From Siderastrea siderea (Eukaryota; Cnidaria; Anthozoa; Scleractinia; Rhizangiidae): a stretch of 64,000 nucleotides of DNA. How positions within the stretch are numbered: the first letter of the stretch is position 1; every line of letters begins with the position of its first letter. Below the pieces are notes generated by a model that made no database searches, was not told where the DNA came from, and worked only from the letters and a program-made list of their open reading frames with translations. The position numbers and the translations under genes are program-made. Shown piece after piece: positions 1-11,930 of this stretch. Where the stretch lies: assembly GCA_964030785.1 (NCBI GenBank), contig OZ034977.1, positions 28,106,152 to 28,170,151 of the forward strand, given 5' to 3'.

Positions 1-183
1 ATTACTCCCTAGACATGCGCACGCTTTGAGCGTGCGCTAATGATGCCACAAATTGTGTGCATTAAGGATGCGCAATGCAATACAGGGCAATAACCTTAAA
101 AAAATTAGTGTGATACAAAAGATGTTCAGTAAGATTAATTAATATTTGGTTCATGCCAGTCGTGCAAAGAACTTACTAGAATC

Positions 184-1400
184 TAGCCTGCGAGCAGGCT
201 CACTTAGTGTGCTATTCGTGCAAGTATCTTGGCGGCGGAAGTCGGCAAGCAAAGCGGGCCGGTGAGAAGAATGGTGCGAGGAAAAGTGAGCCTGCAGAAA
301 AGCCACTGAATTTTGAATTCTCCTCATTCATCCATGAATGCAGCATTCTGATTGGTTTGAAATGACACATGATAACAGACTTTATTATTGTAACAAATAA
401 CAAGCAAAGTGGTGTTACTGGTTGTCACCTTTCTCGGTTTCTTAGACTGCGAGCAGTCTCTTTCTTCTTCTAATTTTAGCGAGAAGGAAAATAGGACAAC
501 TGTTCACAGTCTGTCAGTTTTTCAATCGATTCAATTTCTTAACGTGACTCAGCTGGTTGCGTCTGGTTAGCGATTGCAGTTTTGTGTAATTTTTTGGAAT
601 ATCAGCCACACTGGTTTTAGTGCATGGTGTTTTCAAGCCTATCTTCTTGGGATCTCTGTAATGACAGGAAATGTTTGACCATGCAATGGGCACTATCTTG
701 CAGTCATTGTTACACTGAGTTCGGTTATTTGTCATTGTGGGAAGATGGTATCGCTTGTTCCTGGTTACAGATGTTTGCAACGCATAATGTAAGGGTGATT
801 AGTCTTCCGAGGTACATGTAGCAGCTTGATACTCTTTGTTATTGCAAGTTTCATATCCCTGGAGTTTGATATTTTTAACTTCTACAGTGTATACTTATTT
901 CGAATAGAACACATTTTTAAAAATGTACACTTTCAAAAAAGTCCTTTGTCCCATTTTATATGGTGCAGGACTTCGTTGCTCCACCCCTTCGCAGCCTAAA
1001 AAGCTTGCTCCACTCACTTTACAGCTTTTGTGCCCTGACACTCGTGAGGTTGACTTGTGGCAAGTCTAATTTAAACGCGGCAAAAATTGTCAACTGTGTT
1101 TATAATTTTCTTTTACACTATTCTGGCACACTCATAAAGATCTCGATCCTCTCGAGTGTGAAAATCTGCTGTGGTGTTTGTTTAAATTTTGCTTCGCTTG
1201 CTGATTGGTTAGATAATTGATACCTTGACAGTTAAGACTTGTCACCTCACAGGGGCGGAATTCAAAATTCAACGGCTTTCGTGCAGGCTCACTTTTCCTT
1301 GCCCCATTCTTCTTGCTGGCTCGCTTTGCTCACCGACTTCTGCCGCCAAGATACTCGCACGAATACATGTGGCACACTAAGTGTGCCTGCTCGCAGGCTA
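184..1400. mobile_element. Mutator-like non-autonomous DNA transposon, 1.2 kb
   Basis: The first roughly 150 bases are repeated as an inverted copy at the other end. The left end starts TAGCCTGCGAGCAGGC and the right end closes with its complement (GCTCGCAGGCTA). Both arms then share a block containing TATCTTGGCGGC and end near GAATTTTGAATTC. Flanks are actagaatc (175-183) and actagagtc (1401-1409), a 9-bp target duplication with one mismatch. Long terminal inverted repeats with a 9-bp duplication are typical of the Mutator superfamily. No transposase is recognisable between the arms, so the copy appears to depend on an autonomous relative. The superfamily is inferred from the ends and the duplication size only. 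Confidence 0.8.
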
Positions 1401-1409
1401 ACTAGAGTC

Positions 1410-3415
1410 AATTCAACACACTTTACACAGGGCACGAAATTGCACCTAATACAGTTGCCAATGTGCCTAAACTTTCTCCATTGTCAACCAAATCCTGAAA
1501 ACTAGTTGCCAAATTGGTAACAAGAATTCTTCATCACACCCTACCCAAAGACCATGTGAATTTGTCAGTTATAAAATGGGGTTGGAAGGCCTGCACGACT
1601 CCTACTTCACATCTTTGTACACTGCACTTTATATACATGTGTGTATCTCAGTCTTTCGACCAATGCTGCTTCTTGCATTTTTGTAGTGGGTTTAGTTTGG
1701 AGGATTTTCAAATGGTGACTGAATTGAGCATTACAACCTAAAATAATGTCGCATTTCCAAGACTTTGATCTTGAGGTCACATCAATCTTTCTCAGATCAC
1801 TATATGATGGAGTTCAGTTAAATATGATCTCGGATTGTCTGTTAAGCGACATATAAGGTACGTTGAATTTACCTCATTTAAGAACTCGATAAGTTTTTCA
1901 GCCTCTCATATTTGAATTTGTCACAGTCAATTATTAAAGAATCTAAATTACTATAATCTGCAACGTGATGAGTTTCTTTCCTGATATTTGTAATGCCCGG
2001 TCCGGCTTAATATTGTGTTTAATTCTGTCACAGGATGTTGTGTTTCGCATCACGGAGTGTGATCCAAAGACCCCTTTCGTCAAGAAATTGAAGTTTTAAC
2101 ATTTTTAAAGCTATGCAACGTGTAATAGATGGCTGAACTCTGCTTCAATCAAACATGTGTCTTTAACCCTCTTGACAATGTGAGTTTCACCTCTTGGGGT
2201 TTTATATGCCCACATGATAAATTTTTGGCACACAATGGACATTCACAAATGCTGGGAACAAACCCATGAATCTGGTAAGCACTTTAAAATTGTTGATTGC
2301 AATGAAAATCTTCCATATGCAAACCCCTTAAAAAGGAAACTTTTTGAAATGCACAAAATTCCACCTTAAGCCACTGGAGCATTGTCAAATGCAAATGAAA
2401 AAGACCTGAAGTTGCTATTATTCTAGGTCTCATTCTAATTTTATGAAATCATGTTGTTACATATCAGTATCTTTGATTTAAAAAATCAATAATATATTTA
2501 AATCACACAAAACGTTTAAGAACTCACTCCTTCTAAATTGGCAAATGTATGTTCATTTCAAGTTCAATCGCCTTTGACTGGTCATTGAAGAACAATTTAC
2601 AGATGTAGGCTTTTAATGCATTCAATTTAATTTGCTCACATATCTGAGAGGAACTGAATTGTTGCTTAGCGTGTAGGCACCATGAAATTACCTTCAACTA
2701 AACTTATTATGAAAAGCGTTGGTCACTCTGCTAACACATGGTTTTGAATTCGTTATTACTTTTAACCAGTGAGAATTAACACTGTCCACCCTGGGGGCAA
2801 TTTTACTGAACGACGGCCCTTTTGATTTCTGTTCCTTAAAGAATTGCACGCTTTATACACTGTATTAAGGCTTGTTACACTCATTTGGCAGAATGTCGCA
2901 AAGAAGGGAACTAATTTGTTTAAGCCCTCGATAGAGAATAAAATGTAAGTTACTCACCTTGAAATCGGTTAGTCTGTTTACAACCATCTTGAATCGAACA
3001 ATTATCCACCATCTTTACTATCAACTTCCACTAAAGCAATTTGGGTTGAGCCTCACTTATCGTAAGCGAAAGTAGTCCAAAAGAATAGTGTAATAAACCA
3101 TTTTCGCGTATGATAAACTTGCAACCTTGGCACAATTCACCTCAACGTACCGGGGTAATTTGAAAATGGCCGCCTCGCCGGCAGCCATGCGACCGGGCTG
3201 CTTTAAAGAGGTCATGTGACTTACAACCGCACGCTTGAAAATTGCAGGCGCGCGTAACCAGTGACCAGTGATTCTTTCCTGGAGTGTCGGAGTGTTCGTA
3301 TTTGGTGGCCATGGCCGTGTCGTTTATGTACGCCAGAAAGGAAAACATGGATAGTTTTTTATTCCAGTGGTTGAAGAGTTGTAGTATTCGATGCAGAGCT
3401 ACCTTCTCTTACATA
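1410..3415. other. No recognisable gene
   Basis: AT-rich sequence without a convincing coding frame, RNA gene or complete repeat. A GC-richer island at about 3150-3350 has a short open frame from the ATG at 3310, but it has no recognisable protein similarity and is cut by the element that begins at 3416. Confidence 0.5.
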
Positions 3416-4394
3416 ATGCATCAGTCAATTCCAGCTGCGCCCATCACCCCCCCCCCCCCGGGCAACTGCGGGGCATTTGCTTGCCTTGTCAGTCCCGGGG
3501 GTGGGGCATGAGCAAATCTGGCACGGCCCGGGTGTCAGGCATTTGCCTACCCCCGGGCTTTTGACACACACGGGGTTTCCGACTCGAAATCCAAACATGG
3601 AGGATTTTATCGCAAAGGACCAGCATTTCGTCGCAGATTGGATCGTCCGTTAAGGACTGGACAAACTTGTGGAGGTTTTTCGATTTTATGCATTTCTTCA
3701 TTGCTTATCAAGGCACAACTATCACTGTAGATAGCGAGATCGGGAACGATCAACGTGAATCGACTAACGCATGCTTCTTTGAACAAGGATTTAAGCCGGC
3801 AAAATTTGGTTGCGATGATTCTTAAACTATTACGATCGATTATTGAATTCTAAACATGTGTATAGGGATCGTCGTTTTATACTTTTGCATATTATTAAAA
3901 TATTCACAACAGATGACGTTACAACAGACTTTTATAATGTCAAGATTTCTGTGTACCAGCGAACTGTTTAAAACAAAACATTAAAGTAACAATCAACTTC
4001 ATACAGTTCATGTGGTATTGTTGTCTGTGAAGTATTAAAGTATCATCGCTTGGCATTTATAGTAACTTTTTTATTATGTTTAACATCGGATAGTTCCATT
4101 ACAAACTATAAAAGACTGAGAGGCAGGCCTACAGAAATGAAAAATCACACAAAAATGCTGAAAGTGGCATCATTGTGCAATAAATGAAAACTGCTGCAGT
4201 GTTGATTGGGGACGTACGATCCCGGGGGCTGGGCATTTGCCCTCTTCCTTAGTCCCCACCGCGGGGCATTTGGCAGCTAGTGTCCCCACCCCCCCCACCC
4301 CCGGGAATTTGCCATTCAAGAGAAAAAAAATGCTAATGCCCGGGGCTTAGCCCGGGGGCGGGGGCATGGGCGCAGTTGGAATTGACTGATGCAT
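3416..4394. mobile_element. Inverted-repeat DNA element, about 1 kb
   Basis: The left end ATGCATCAGTCAATTCCAG is matched by its complement at 4376-4394 (one mismatch). Both arms continue with TGCGCCCAT and then C-rich (left) or G-rich (right) tracts containing CCCGGGC and GGGGCATTTG words. No clear target duplication can be assigned. A short plus-strand frame begins ATG GAG GAT at about 3597 and stops after about 18 codons, so it is not a functional gene. The same terminal word recurs near 51270 inside the P450 gene, which supports a dispersed family. The superfamily is not determined. Confidence 0.65.
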
Positions 4395-5420
4395 AAAGGT
4401 ACAGTATTAATCTTTAATTTCTTGAACAGATTCTAAACTACGTCTTATGCAGTTGGACGCCATTGGGCCATTCCATTTAATGTATGCACCCCCACTAAAA
4501 AGGGAGATGTTTTTTAGAGATCAAAGCAACCGACATAGTTACTCCTTCATAAATGACTTTTGAAACCCCCTCCCTTCCCTTTAGGATTTCCCTGCACCTC
4601 AATGGGGGGGGGGGGGGGGAGTTGCAGACATTACATGGAATGGCCCATTTTGTGTTGACAGAAAAGCCGAGTATGGCGCCCACACATAAACATCCTGTGA
4701 AAAAAAGGGAGCTTCATTTGAAACATATTCAAAGTTTAATAATGAGTTAGACTTTAAGAGGAATATAGAATATAATTCGGAGATATCGACTTTTCTTGCC
4801 ATTGAATAGGTTGAATAAAAGAATTATTTGTATGCTCAAGTTTGTAGAGCTTTAATTCATCAAGGAGCACTCTCGTTCTGCAACCAGTTCAGAAACGATC
4901 TTTACAACAGCTCGCTTTGTATACAGTGCAGCAGCACAAACATTAATATTAATCAAACTGTTACTCAGTCAAAAGATTGGGTACAGCTGACCCTGTGGTC
5001 GACAAGCAAAAAATTAAGAATATCTGACCCCATTTGCATGTCACTGAATAAGAATGGTCTCTTTTGTTCATATTCAAAACATTGATGCACTTGTAAATAA
5101 GTGGCTGGGGGTTCTTAAATCCCTTCCTCGACATTACCTACTGTTGTATTCATTTTCTTTACTAACATGAAATCCACAAGAAAGTGAAGTCATTAGAGTG
5201 AAATAATCACAATTCCTGTCGTCAACTGCGTGATACGCTCTTAAAAGTCGTTGTTGTGTAATTGTCTCCTAATAATAATATGTACTTATATTGACTGAGT
5301 AGGAGGGCTGGATGGGAAAGCATTTGGCTCTAGCGCATGGAATGTACGGGCAGAGTAGTTCCATGCGCCATGACCGAGATCCAAATATTTTGCTGTCTGG
5401 CCTGACCTAACTTACAGCGT
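4395..5420. other. No recognisable gene
   Basis: AT-rich sequence with a 15-G run at about 4603-4618. No coding frame with recognisable similarity is visible. Confidence 0.5.
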
Positions 5421-5684
5421 AGTCAAGAAGTATTTTATCATACCACCATTTTACGACTGAATTTGATTGGAAAGTTACGGAAAGGTCTTGATAAATACTA
5501 AATGAATGAAGACTTGCGTGCGCACTATAGTAATCAGGTGACAATGTGTGCGGAGCTGGACAGCTCTTCTGGACCAGCTCACACCAACCTACATGTATCT
5601 GCCCCTACACACATCATCTCCTGAGTATATTTTCAATAAAATTGCATGAGTGAGGTCGTACGGTGGTATGATAATAGTATTTAT
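5421..5684. repeat. Possible small inverted-repeat element
   Basis: AGTATTTTATCATACCACC near 5427 is answered by GGTGGTATGATAATAGTATT near 5660, giving arms of about 20 bases around a 220-base middle. The middle holds GGAGCTGGACAGCTC and GGACCAGCTC. No target duplication is evident. It may be a MITE, but this rests on the short arms alone. Confidence 0.4.
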
Positions 5685-6299
5685 TTGAAGGCATCATTTC
5701 ATGACTTCTCTTTTCCTTTTATTTTATTCTTTATTTTCAGAGGTAAATTTCAACTGGCAAAGTAAGAGGAAATTGTGGAAAAAAGTGTTCTTTCTCAAAG
5801 GGAACTCTGCAAATCCATGCCTAGTACACTGCCTAATTTCAATGGAGTGTGGTTGAAGCTGTGTCATGAACAATTTTTTTAAGATACTTTATAGTTACTT
5901 GTGTCATGGACAATTTTTAAGGATATGCTTTTTTTGTAAACAGAAAATAGTAGCATAAGAAGATGCTTTTGCTGCTTTGGTACATGTATGTATTCATCCT
6001 TTATTCAGTTGGTGTCCTCAATTCAACAAGCGAACTAACACATAATTTACACAAGGAATTTATTTATTTATTAATTTTTGAGTCATGTATGTGCCTTTCA
6101 ATTTTGTTTGCCTTACCTGTCCTCAAAGGTTCAGGAATACCGCAATGTTTAGAAAACAAGTTAAGACTTGTTTGACTGTGTGATACATTAAATGTCCTTT
6201 TTCATAACTTCCTGGAAGTTCCAAAGACATTTTACTGAAATATCCTCAACTTGAAGTCTGTCAAGTATTTAAGTCAGGGACTTAAATTTGCTATTCCAA

Positions 6300-6620
6300 G
6301 TAAATTGCCAATATTTCTCATATTTAATTTAGTCATTCCTATTTATTCTCATAAATTCCCAACCATTTTTATTAGCCCAAGCCATTTAATTTAGCCATTC
6401 CCATATATTCTCAGACATTCCCAAGCTCTTTCATTATCAGTTTTGGTATTATTGGGAATTCCGAGGAATTTCTAATAATTCCAAGTACAGTTTTAACACA
6501 TTGCCATATATTCCCAGAAATTCCAAGCTTTTATGTTTTTCCTAATTTGCATGTCTTGGAATTGTTTGGAATTCCTAGGAATTCTTAAGAATTCCTAGGA
6601 ATTCCATCTTTTCTGGGAAT
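6300..6620. repeat. Cluster of irregular ATTCC/GGAAT words with a 40-bp perfect palindrome
   Basis: The interval is saturated with ATTCC, TTCCCA and GGAATT words at irregular spacing. Positions 6567-6606 form a perfect 40-base palindrome centred on TTAA, built from GGAATTCC and TAGGAATTC units. No coding function is visible. It directly precedes the decayed integrase fragment, so it could belong to that element or be an independent low-complexity expansion. Confidence 0.7.
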
Positions 6621-6629
6621 TCAGTTCGC

Positions 6630-7330
6630 AAGGGTGTCACCACCGGGTGATGCACAACGGTGTGCGAGAGACACTAACGGAACTGATATCTCGTTTCTGC
6701 CTCACCAAAGGCCAACAAATCATTCGGAATCAACTCTATAATTGTTTTGTGTGTAGAAAACATCAAGGAAAGCCATACAAGGCAAACCCATCATCATATA
6801 TGCCTGAATTCAGATTTAAGGAAGGAAAGCCCTTTGTAAGTACTTTGGAGGACCTCTGTACCTGAAGTGTGTCTTTTGGAAAGGAAGTCGAATTCAATAA
6901 GGTGTACATCTGCCCGTTCACGTGTGGAAGTATAAAGGCTATATATATGAACTCACTCCAAATCTCACAACACATGCATTTATCCGTTGCCTTAGAAGCG
7001 TTATGGCCTGCAGAGGGATTCTAGAGGTACTTATATCCGACAATCAGCGGGAAGACATTCAAGGCAGCTGCCACTCAACTGAACAAGAATCTTCAATGAC
7101 CCTAACATGACGTCGTTCCTGTTAAAAAGAAAGGTCCAGTGGAGATTCAATCTTGAGAAGGCCCCATGGTGGGGGATTCTTTGAGCGGATGATCAAGTGT
7201 ACTAAACCGTTGCTTTAAGATGACTTTAGGAAACGCCCGCTTGACATATGAGGAACTTATCACAGTTTTTTTTTGGGGGGGGGGGATTTGTGATTGACAG
7301 ACTAAACACCTCAGCCTCAGTCATATAGGC
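6630..7330 (+). pseudogene. Decayed BEL/Pao retrotransposon integrase fragment
   Basis: Translation in changing frames gives the H2C2 zinc-binding domain of an LTR-retrotransposon integrase. It reads HNGVRETLTELISRFC and then CFVCRKHQGKPY, with the two paired cysteines of the zinc knuckle. Further on are a piece of the catalytic core (YIYELTPNLTTHAF, then VLISDNQ in place of the expected SDNG) and a C-terminal core segment with LEKAPWWG and TLGNARLTYEELIT. In-frame stops at about 6863 and 7108, frame changes and a T9/G11 run near 7267-7286 break it. The TLGNARLTYEEL block is characteristic of BEL/Pao integrases. No protease, reverse transcriptase or LTR is recognisable nearby, so this is an isolated dead remnant. 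Confidence 0.8.
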
Positions 7331-8940
7331 TCGCTCCGTGTTTAAGCTGCAATTTATGTCTCTCTGAAAAACTTTGCAGCTTGATTGCTCGCAATATTTC
7401 CCTTCTAAACAAGAAATTTTAACTCGTTACCAAATGGCACCACGAAAACAAGTTCTTCGCAGCCAATTAGAAGAAGTACCCCTCCAACCATCCTGGAAGT
7501 TGAAAATTTATAACTTAAAACTGACACCTGCTCGTGCAGAACGTTTATTCTGATGATCGCTTAGTGCTTGAAACTCGAGTTATAACTTTCCGTCCTCACA
7601 TTTGTATTAAAAGATATATATTTAAACATGGTTTTCTTTCATTGTGATGGCATTAATGTACATGTGTGGGTAAATTCCAAAAGCAATCTCCCCTCCCCTC
7701 TTTCAACCAAGCAAACCTGGGGCAGTGGACTTTCTTAAATGTCTGATGGAATTTCCCACTTTGTGGACGGAATTATTTTATATTGTCAAAGTGGCTGATT
7801 ACCAGGTATAATCTTTGCCTGTGTTGGCTGAAACTTCACTGTATCAGATTCTTAATGTATTGGTTGTTCACATTGCCTGAAGCTCTATTTATATAGAAAT
7901 CAGTGACACGTTTTACCAATTGATACAAATTCCTGGTGCCAAAGTAGCTAATTCCTCATGTACTTGGCAAATTTATTTCAAGAAGAACAGATGTATATAT
8001 TTATGGAGATAATTTGGAGTGCAAAATCTTTTTCAACTGTGACTGCTGACCAAACTTTTGTCAATGGTCAAAAGCCCCACCACGTTGAGTTGAAGGAGGG
8101 TCAAACTCCTGGGTGTTGCTTGGGGGTATTAACATGCTTAGAATTCATTGCTACATGTACATTATTGAAAGGTTTGTTATTTAGATCCACTGGGTAGGAT
8201 TTTAGATTCACTGATTGGACATGTGAATATGTGATTGCCTGGTTGATTTGTTGTTGTTGTTGATTAATTGATGACTGTTTGATTCAAAGGTTAATTCATT
8301 AAGGAATAGCAAAGTTCATATATATATGAAGCTGTCATGCCTAGAGGACCAATAAACATAAAAAAAACTACGGTCGGTTGATTAGTTGATTGATTGTTTG
8401 ATTCATTGACTGATTAGTTGATTGAATGATTAATTTCCTGGGGCCCGTTTCTGGTAAGTCCCGATAACTATTCTGGCCCGCAGCTCTATTTTAAGATCAG
8501 AATCTAAAGAAAGTTGGGGGAGCTTTTAGCCTGCATATCAGTCTGATCTTGTTTTAACAACTTAGAATGTAATTGCTCAGCTTTTAAAACCAGCAAGATT
8601 TGAGTCTTTTAATGTACACATCGCACACATAAAATAGCTTCCCCAGTCCCCAGGTTTGTTAATTGAATGGTTAATCGACTGATTGATTAACCTACTAATG
8701 CTATCTTTGAATTGCTAAATTGGTAAGCTCCTTCCTTGGACATGTATGCAAATCTCACTGCACTGAAAATATCCTTAGAGTCAGTCAAAATGTAAATTAA
8801 AACAACCTACAAACTCTGAAATGTTAATAAATAGCAAATACGTGTAATAATTTTTGTTTTTTTCTTGGCAATGGGGGGGGGGGGGGAAGGTGGGTGACCG
8901 CAATATTCCCCGTTCACAATTTTTTTTAGCGCCGATTGTG
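7331..8940. other. No recognisable gene; low-complexity GATT-rich stretch
   Basis: The first 250 bases may be further decayed retroelement sequence. From about 8230 to 8700 the DNA is rich in imperfect TTGATTGATT words, an eroded microsatellite. No gene is supported. Confidence 0.45.
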
Positions 8941-8954
8941 GGCAAATTAAATAG

Positions 8955-8955
8955 G

Positions 8956-9000
<45 letters not shown>

Positions 9001-9050
9001 TACAAACATAAATAAATAAATGAATGAATGAATGAATGAATGAATGAATG
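8955..9050. repeat. Compound AAT/ATGA microsatellite
   Basis: About fifteen AAT units are followed by AAATAAAT and about seven ATGA units. A run of G lies just upstream near 8874-8886. The long open frames that cross it encode only homopolymeric peptides and are not genes. Confidence 0.9.
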
Positions 9051-9279
9051 GAGAGTTCCAAAGTTTCGGGCCAGAAAAAGAAAAAAAAACCGTTGACCAT
9101 AAGTGACTGTCGAAACATTTGATATTTTGAGGAGCGAACGACGAGAAGAACGAAGAGGGCGTGCTGGTTAGTAGACGTGGAGTAGAGAGGATAAGTAAGA
9201 TGGACGTTGAGATGGACATTAAGAAAACAAACATTATTTCTAACACAATAATCCTTTTAAAAGCAACCATCTGAAAGGA

Positions 9280-10915
9280 TGATTCCAGGACAATTCGATT
9301 AGTGTATGCATAGAAAGTTTCAGAGGGCCCTAAATGTAATAGCTACCAATCTCCTACTGCTTGGCTAGAATGCAGTAGGCCTCCAATCTACAGAACGTTA
9401 AGGAACGAGAGCAGTTAAAAAGTATTGTATCAGGCATTGTAGCAGGTCTTCTAGAATTTCTTTCTTTCTAGCAAGCAGGTCTTGAGGCCTTCTAGCATAG
9501 CAGTTTATTTGCCTGGAATACAAGCGTGACATGCATTGCAATACGTCAATGATGGTTATAAGGTTATGAGAAGACTCACTTTAAGCAAGTGGCAACAGAT
9601 TTCGGAATGGGGCAGATGGAGGGGGATTAGCCTTGCATACTTTGCATAACACGTTCTTATCGTTGTGTAGGTGGATTTCTTTATCTAATTTTTTGGTTTT
9701 TTTTTGGTCTGCTCACTGGCATTAAGTCGTGATTTAGGTCACTTTTTGTAGGGTTAACGAACTTATTGGATCAAACAGAACAGCAAAGCCATAAAATTCC
9801 ATTAAAAACACCTCCACGTTTTCCTATAGGTTTTTAGGATTCAATCAATTGGAAACTATCCCATCCCGAGCATTCGTTAATCTGGATGAATTGGAGGATC
9901 GAATAATGTGAGTATTAAAAACAGGAGGTATTCTTGAAATTTTCAATGGGAATAAGGGTGAAACAAAAATACATGATTGTTTATACCCCATTTTCTTCCA
10001 TTCCAGGCCAGACTTCTCTGTAGCCTCATGCTTGTGTTGGTGATGTACGGGACGATTCACAACGTCTATTGTTGCGCTATAAGTTGTTGCAGAGTAATAT
10101 GGGTGCGTGACAATTTTCTGTGCAATTTTTGCGTTGCAAGGTTTTAAACCAGCTTCAAAACAAAATAGCAACGCCAAATTACGAATTTTGCTCAACGCCT
10201 CCCCAGAACCCTATTCGTTGCCTTTCCTTCGTTGCGCTAAAAATCGTCCCTTGTAATATACATTAAAAATCCACCCAAAGTGGCGCTATAAATCGTCGTT
10301 GCGAATCGTACCAAGTAACATCACCTATATGCTGACTTATAAAATGTTCATTCGCTTTATCGCTACGCAAGAAGCTCGCCGCGAGTAATAATAATAATAA
10401 CAATAATAATGATGATGATGATGATGATTATGATGATGAAGTGTTCCGTACAGCGCTGCAAATTGTTCCGAATTGTCCCACAATAAGTTTGCGAAAATGT
10501 TCGGGTTGGTCATGTGAATCCGAACACGAAAGTCACTCTAGAACACAGCTTTATTGTTTTTTTTTTTCAGGCTTCAAACTGTATGCATAAAATTTGTTTT
10601 TCTTACGCCGTCTTCCTTGGCTTCAAATGTTCCAATATCCTATCATTTATCTGGCCAGGTCAGAGGTCCTTTTATAGTCAGGGTCCTTGTTTAAGCATGC
10701 TCTGTCGTTACTATAGAAACGACTAACTTAAAACTTAATTAGGAGTTATGGTATTGTAAAGTGCCATGGACAATTAGTGCAGTATGGCGCTCTATAAATG
10801 CATTTTAGTTTCAATTTTAATTTAAGACACGTGTCTTGTCTGTGATTGGCCAAATGATAACCCGCCTGTCAGTCAAACTACACAGCGCGGGAAAGGTTTT
10901 TCATACAGTGAACAG
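9280..10915. other. No recognisable gene
   Basis: AT-rich, with an AAT/GAT microsatellite at about 10385-10440 and a region at 10060-10320 rich in GTTGCGCTA/TAGCGCAAC-like words that looks like an eroded repeat. No supported coding sequence. Confidence 0.45.
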
Positions 10916-10917
10916 CA

Positions 10918-11460
10918 ATGGTGGATTCTTGTGATCAATGTGATGCATCGTTTTACGCTCAAACGATTTCCCACGAAATGTTTAAAATCCCCCTGAACCC
11001 CAACAAAAGTTTCGAGAGTGCTTGCAAGTATTATAAATCCTTCTGATTACTGTCTGATCTGTGACTTGGAATTGATAACATCCGAAGAACTCTGAGAAAG
11101 TGGTAGTATATTTTAACGTTTGCTCAGGTAAGAGACTGACAAAGGTGTTAGGACACGATCTTCGATCCAGGGAATCTCAACGCATTTGCCGCCAGCGCAA
11201 GCAAAAAATTGACAGTTCATTAAAGAAGATACAATCAGCAGAAAATATTTTGGGTGAAATGCGAAAAAAGTACAGTTTGAGTAGTCGGGCGAAAAAGCAA
11301 AGCAACGGAGTTATTTTAGCCCTCGAGTTAAACGAATGGCGAAGTATAGCCCATCGACTTCGGGTCTAAACGTGAGAATGAAAATCAGCAGCGGTTCCAT
11401 CTCGAGATGTCTAAACGACACCAAAGACAAAGCACTGATTTGGTGAATGCGAGAACCGTG
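10918..11460 (+). pseudogene. Frameshifted zinc-finger-type N-terminal gene fragment
   Basis: Three reading frames have to be joined to follow the similarity. The ATG at 10918 opens MVDSCDQCDASFYAQ, which has a CxxC pair, and runs 43 codons to a stop in CKYYKSF. The next frame gives DYCLICDLELITSEEL, with a second CxxC. A third frame (about 11118-11367) gives FNVCSGKRLTKVLGHDLRSR, then ICRQRKQKI and SAENILGEMRKKY. The spaced cysteines followed by a basic helical segment suggest the zinc-coordinating N-terminus of a multicopy, transposon-associated cnidarian protein. The family name is not certain. Two frame breaks and an expected cysteine replaced in ICRQRK mark it as dead. No further exons are recognised. 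Confidence 0.5.
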
Positions 11461-11715
11461 TAGACAACATTAACTCCTGCATATGCGGGTTTTTGCGTGT
11501 TTCGTATTAACTAAATTTTGTATATCAAATTTCTACCCGCTTATGCAAATTAGACCGCGTTTACAAAGCATTGCTTATCACAAAAAACACACAGAATAAT
11601 CGACAGAAAGCTTTTCTAGCCAAAGATATTAAAAAATAAACAATATATTTACCTTTGGCAGCAAAAAACTTTCGATTTTCTTGCATCATTTCAGGCTGTT
11701 CAATGGTGACCAGAT

Positions 11716-11930
11716 TATCAATGTCTTGAATTTTATCTCTCTCCTTCAATGCTCCATCAAAAATACGGATATCTAGCAAGCGAATGGGTTTCAAAACCGA
11801 ACTCCAAAAACACATTCAGTACAAAAGAAGCGAAAAAATACATCAAGTTCAAATTCATCGATGTTCACTTGATCACGTGTTTCAACCGTGTGATCTGTCC
11901 ACGTGTTAAGATCATGTTCCACGACAGACC
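11716..11930. repeat. Dispersed repeat, copy A
   Basis: This stretch resembles 51316-51540 in the same orientation. Shared words include GTCTTGAATTTTATCTCTC, CATCAAGTTCAAATTCATC and TGATCTGTCCAC. By eye about three quarters of positions agree. The minus strand of both copies can be read as short peptides, which may be residual retroelement coding or coincidence. Confidence 0.65.

Noticed and set aside
8807..9270. Two minus-strand open frames of more than 100 codons
   Set aside because: They are produced by AAT and ATGA microsatellites and encode homopolymeric tracts, with no protein-like remainder.
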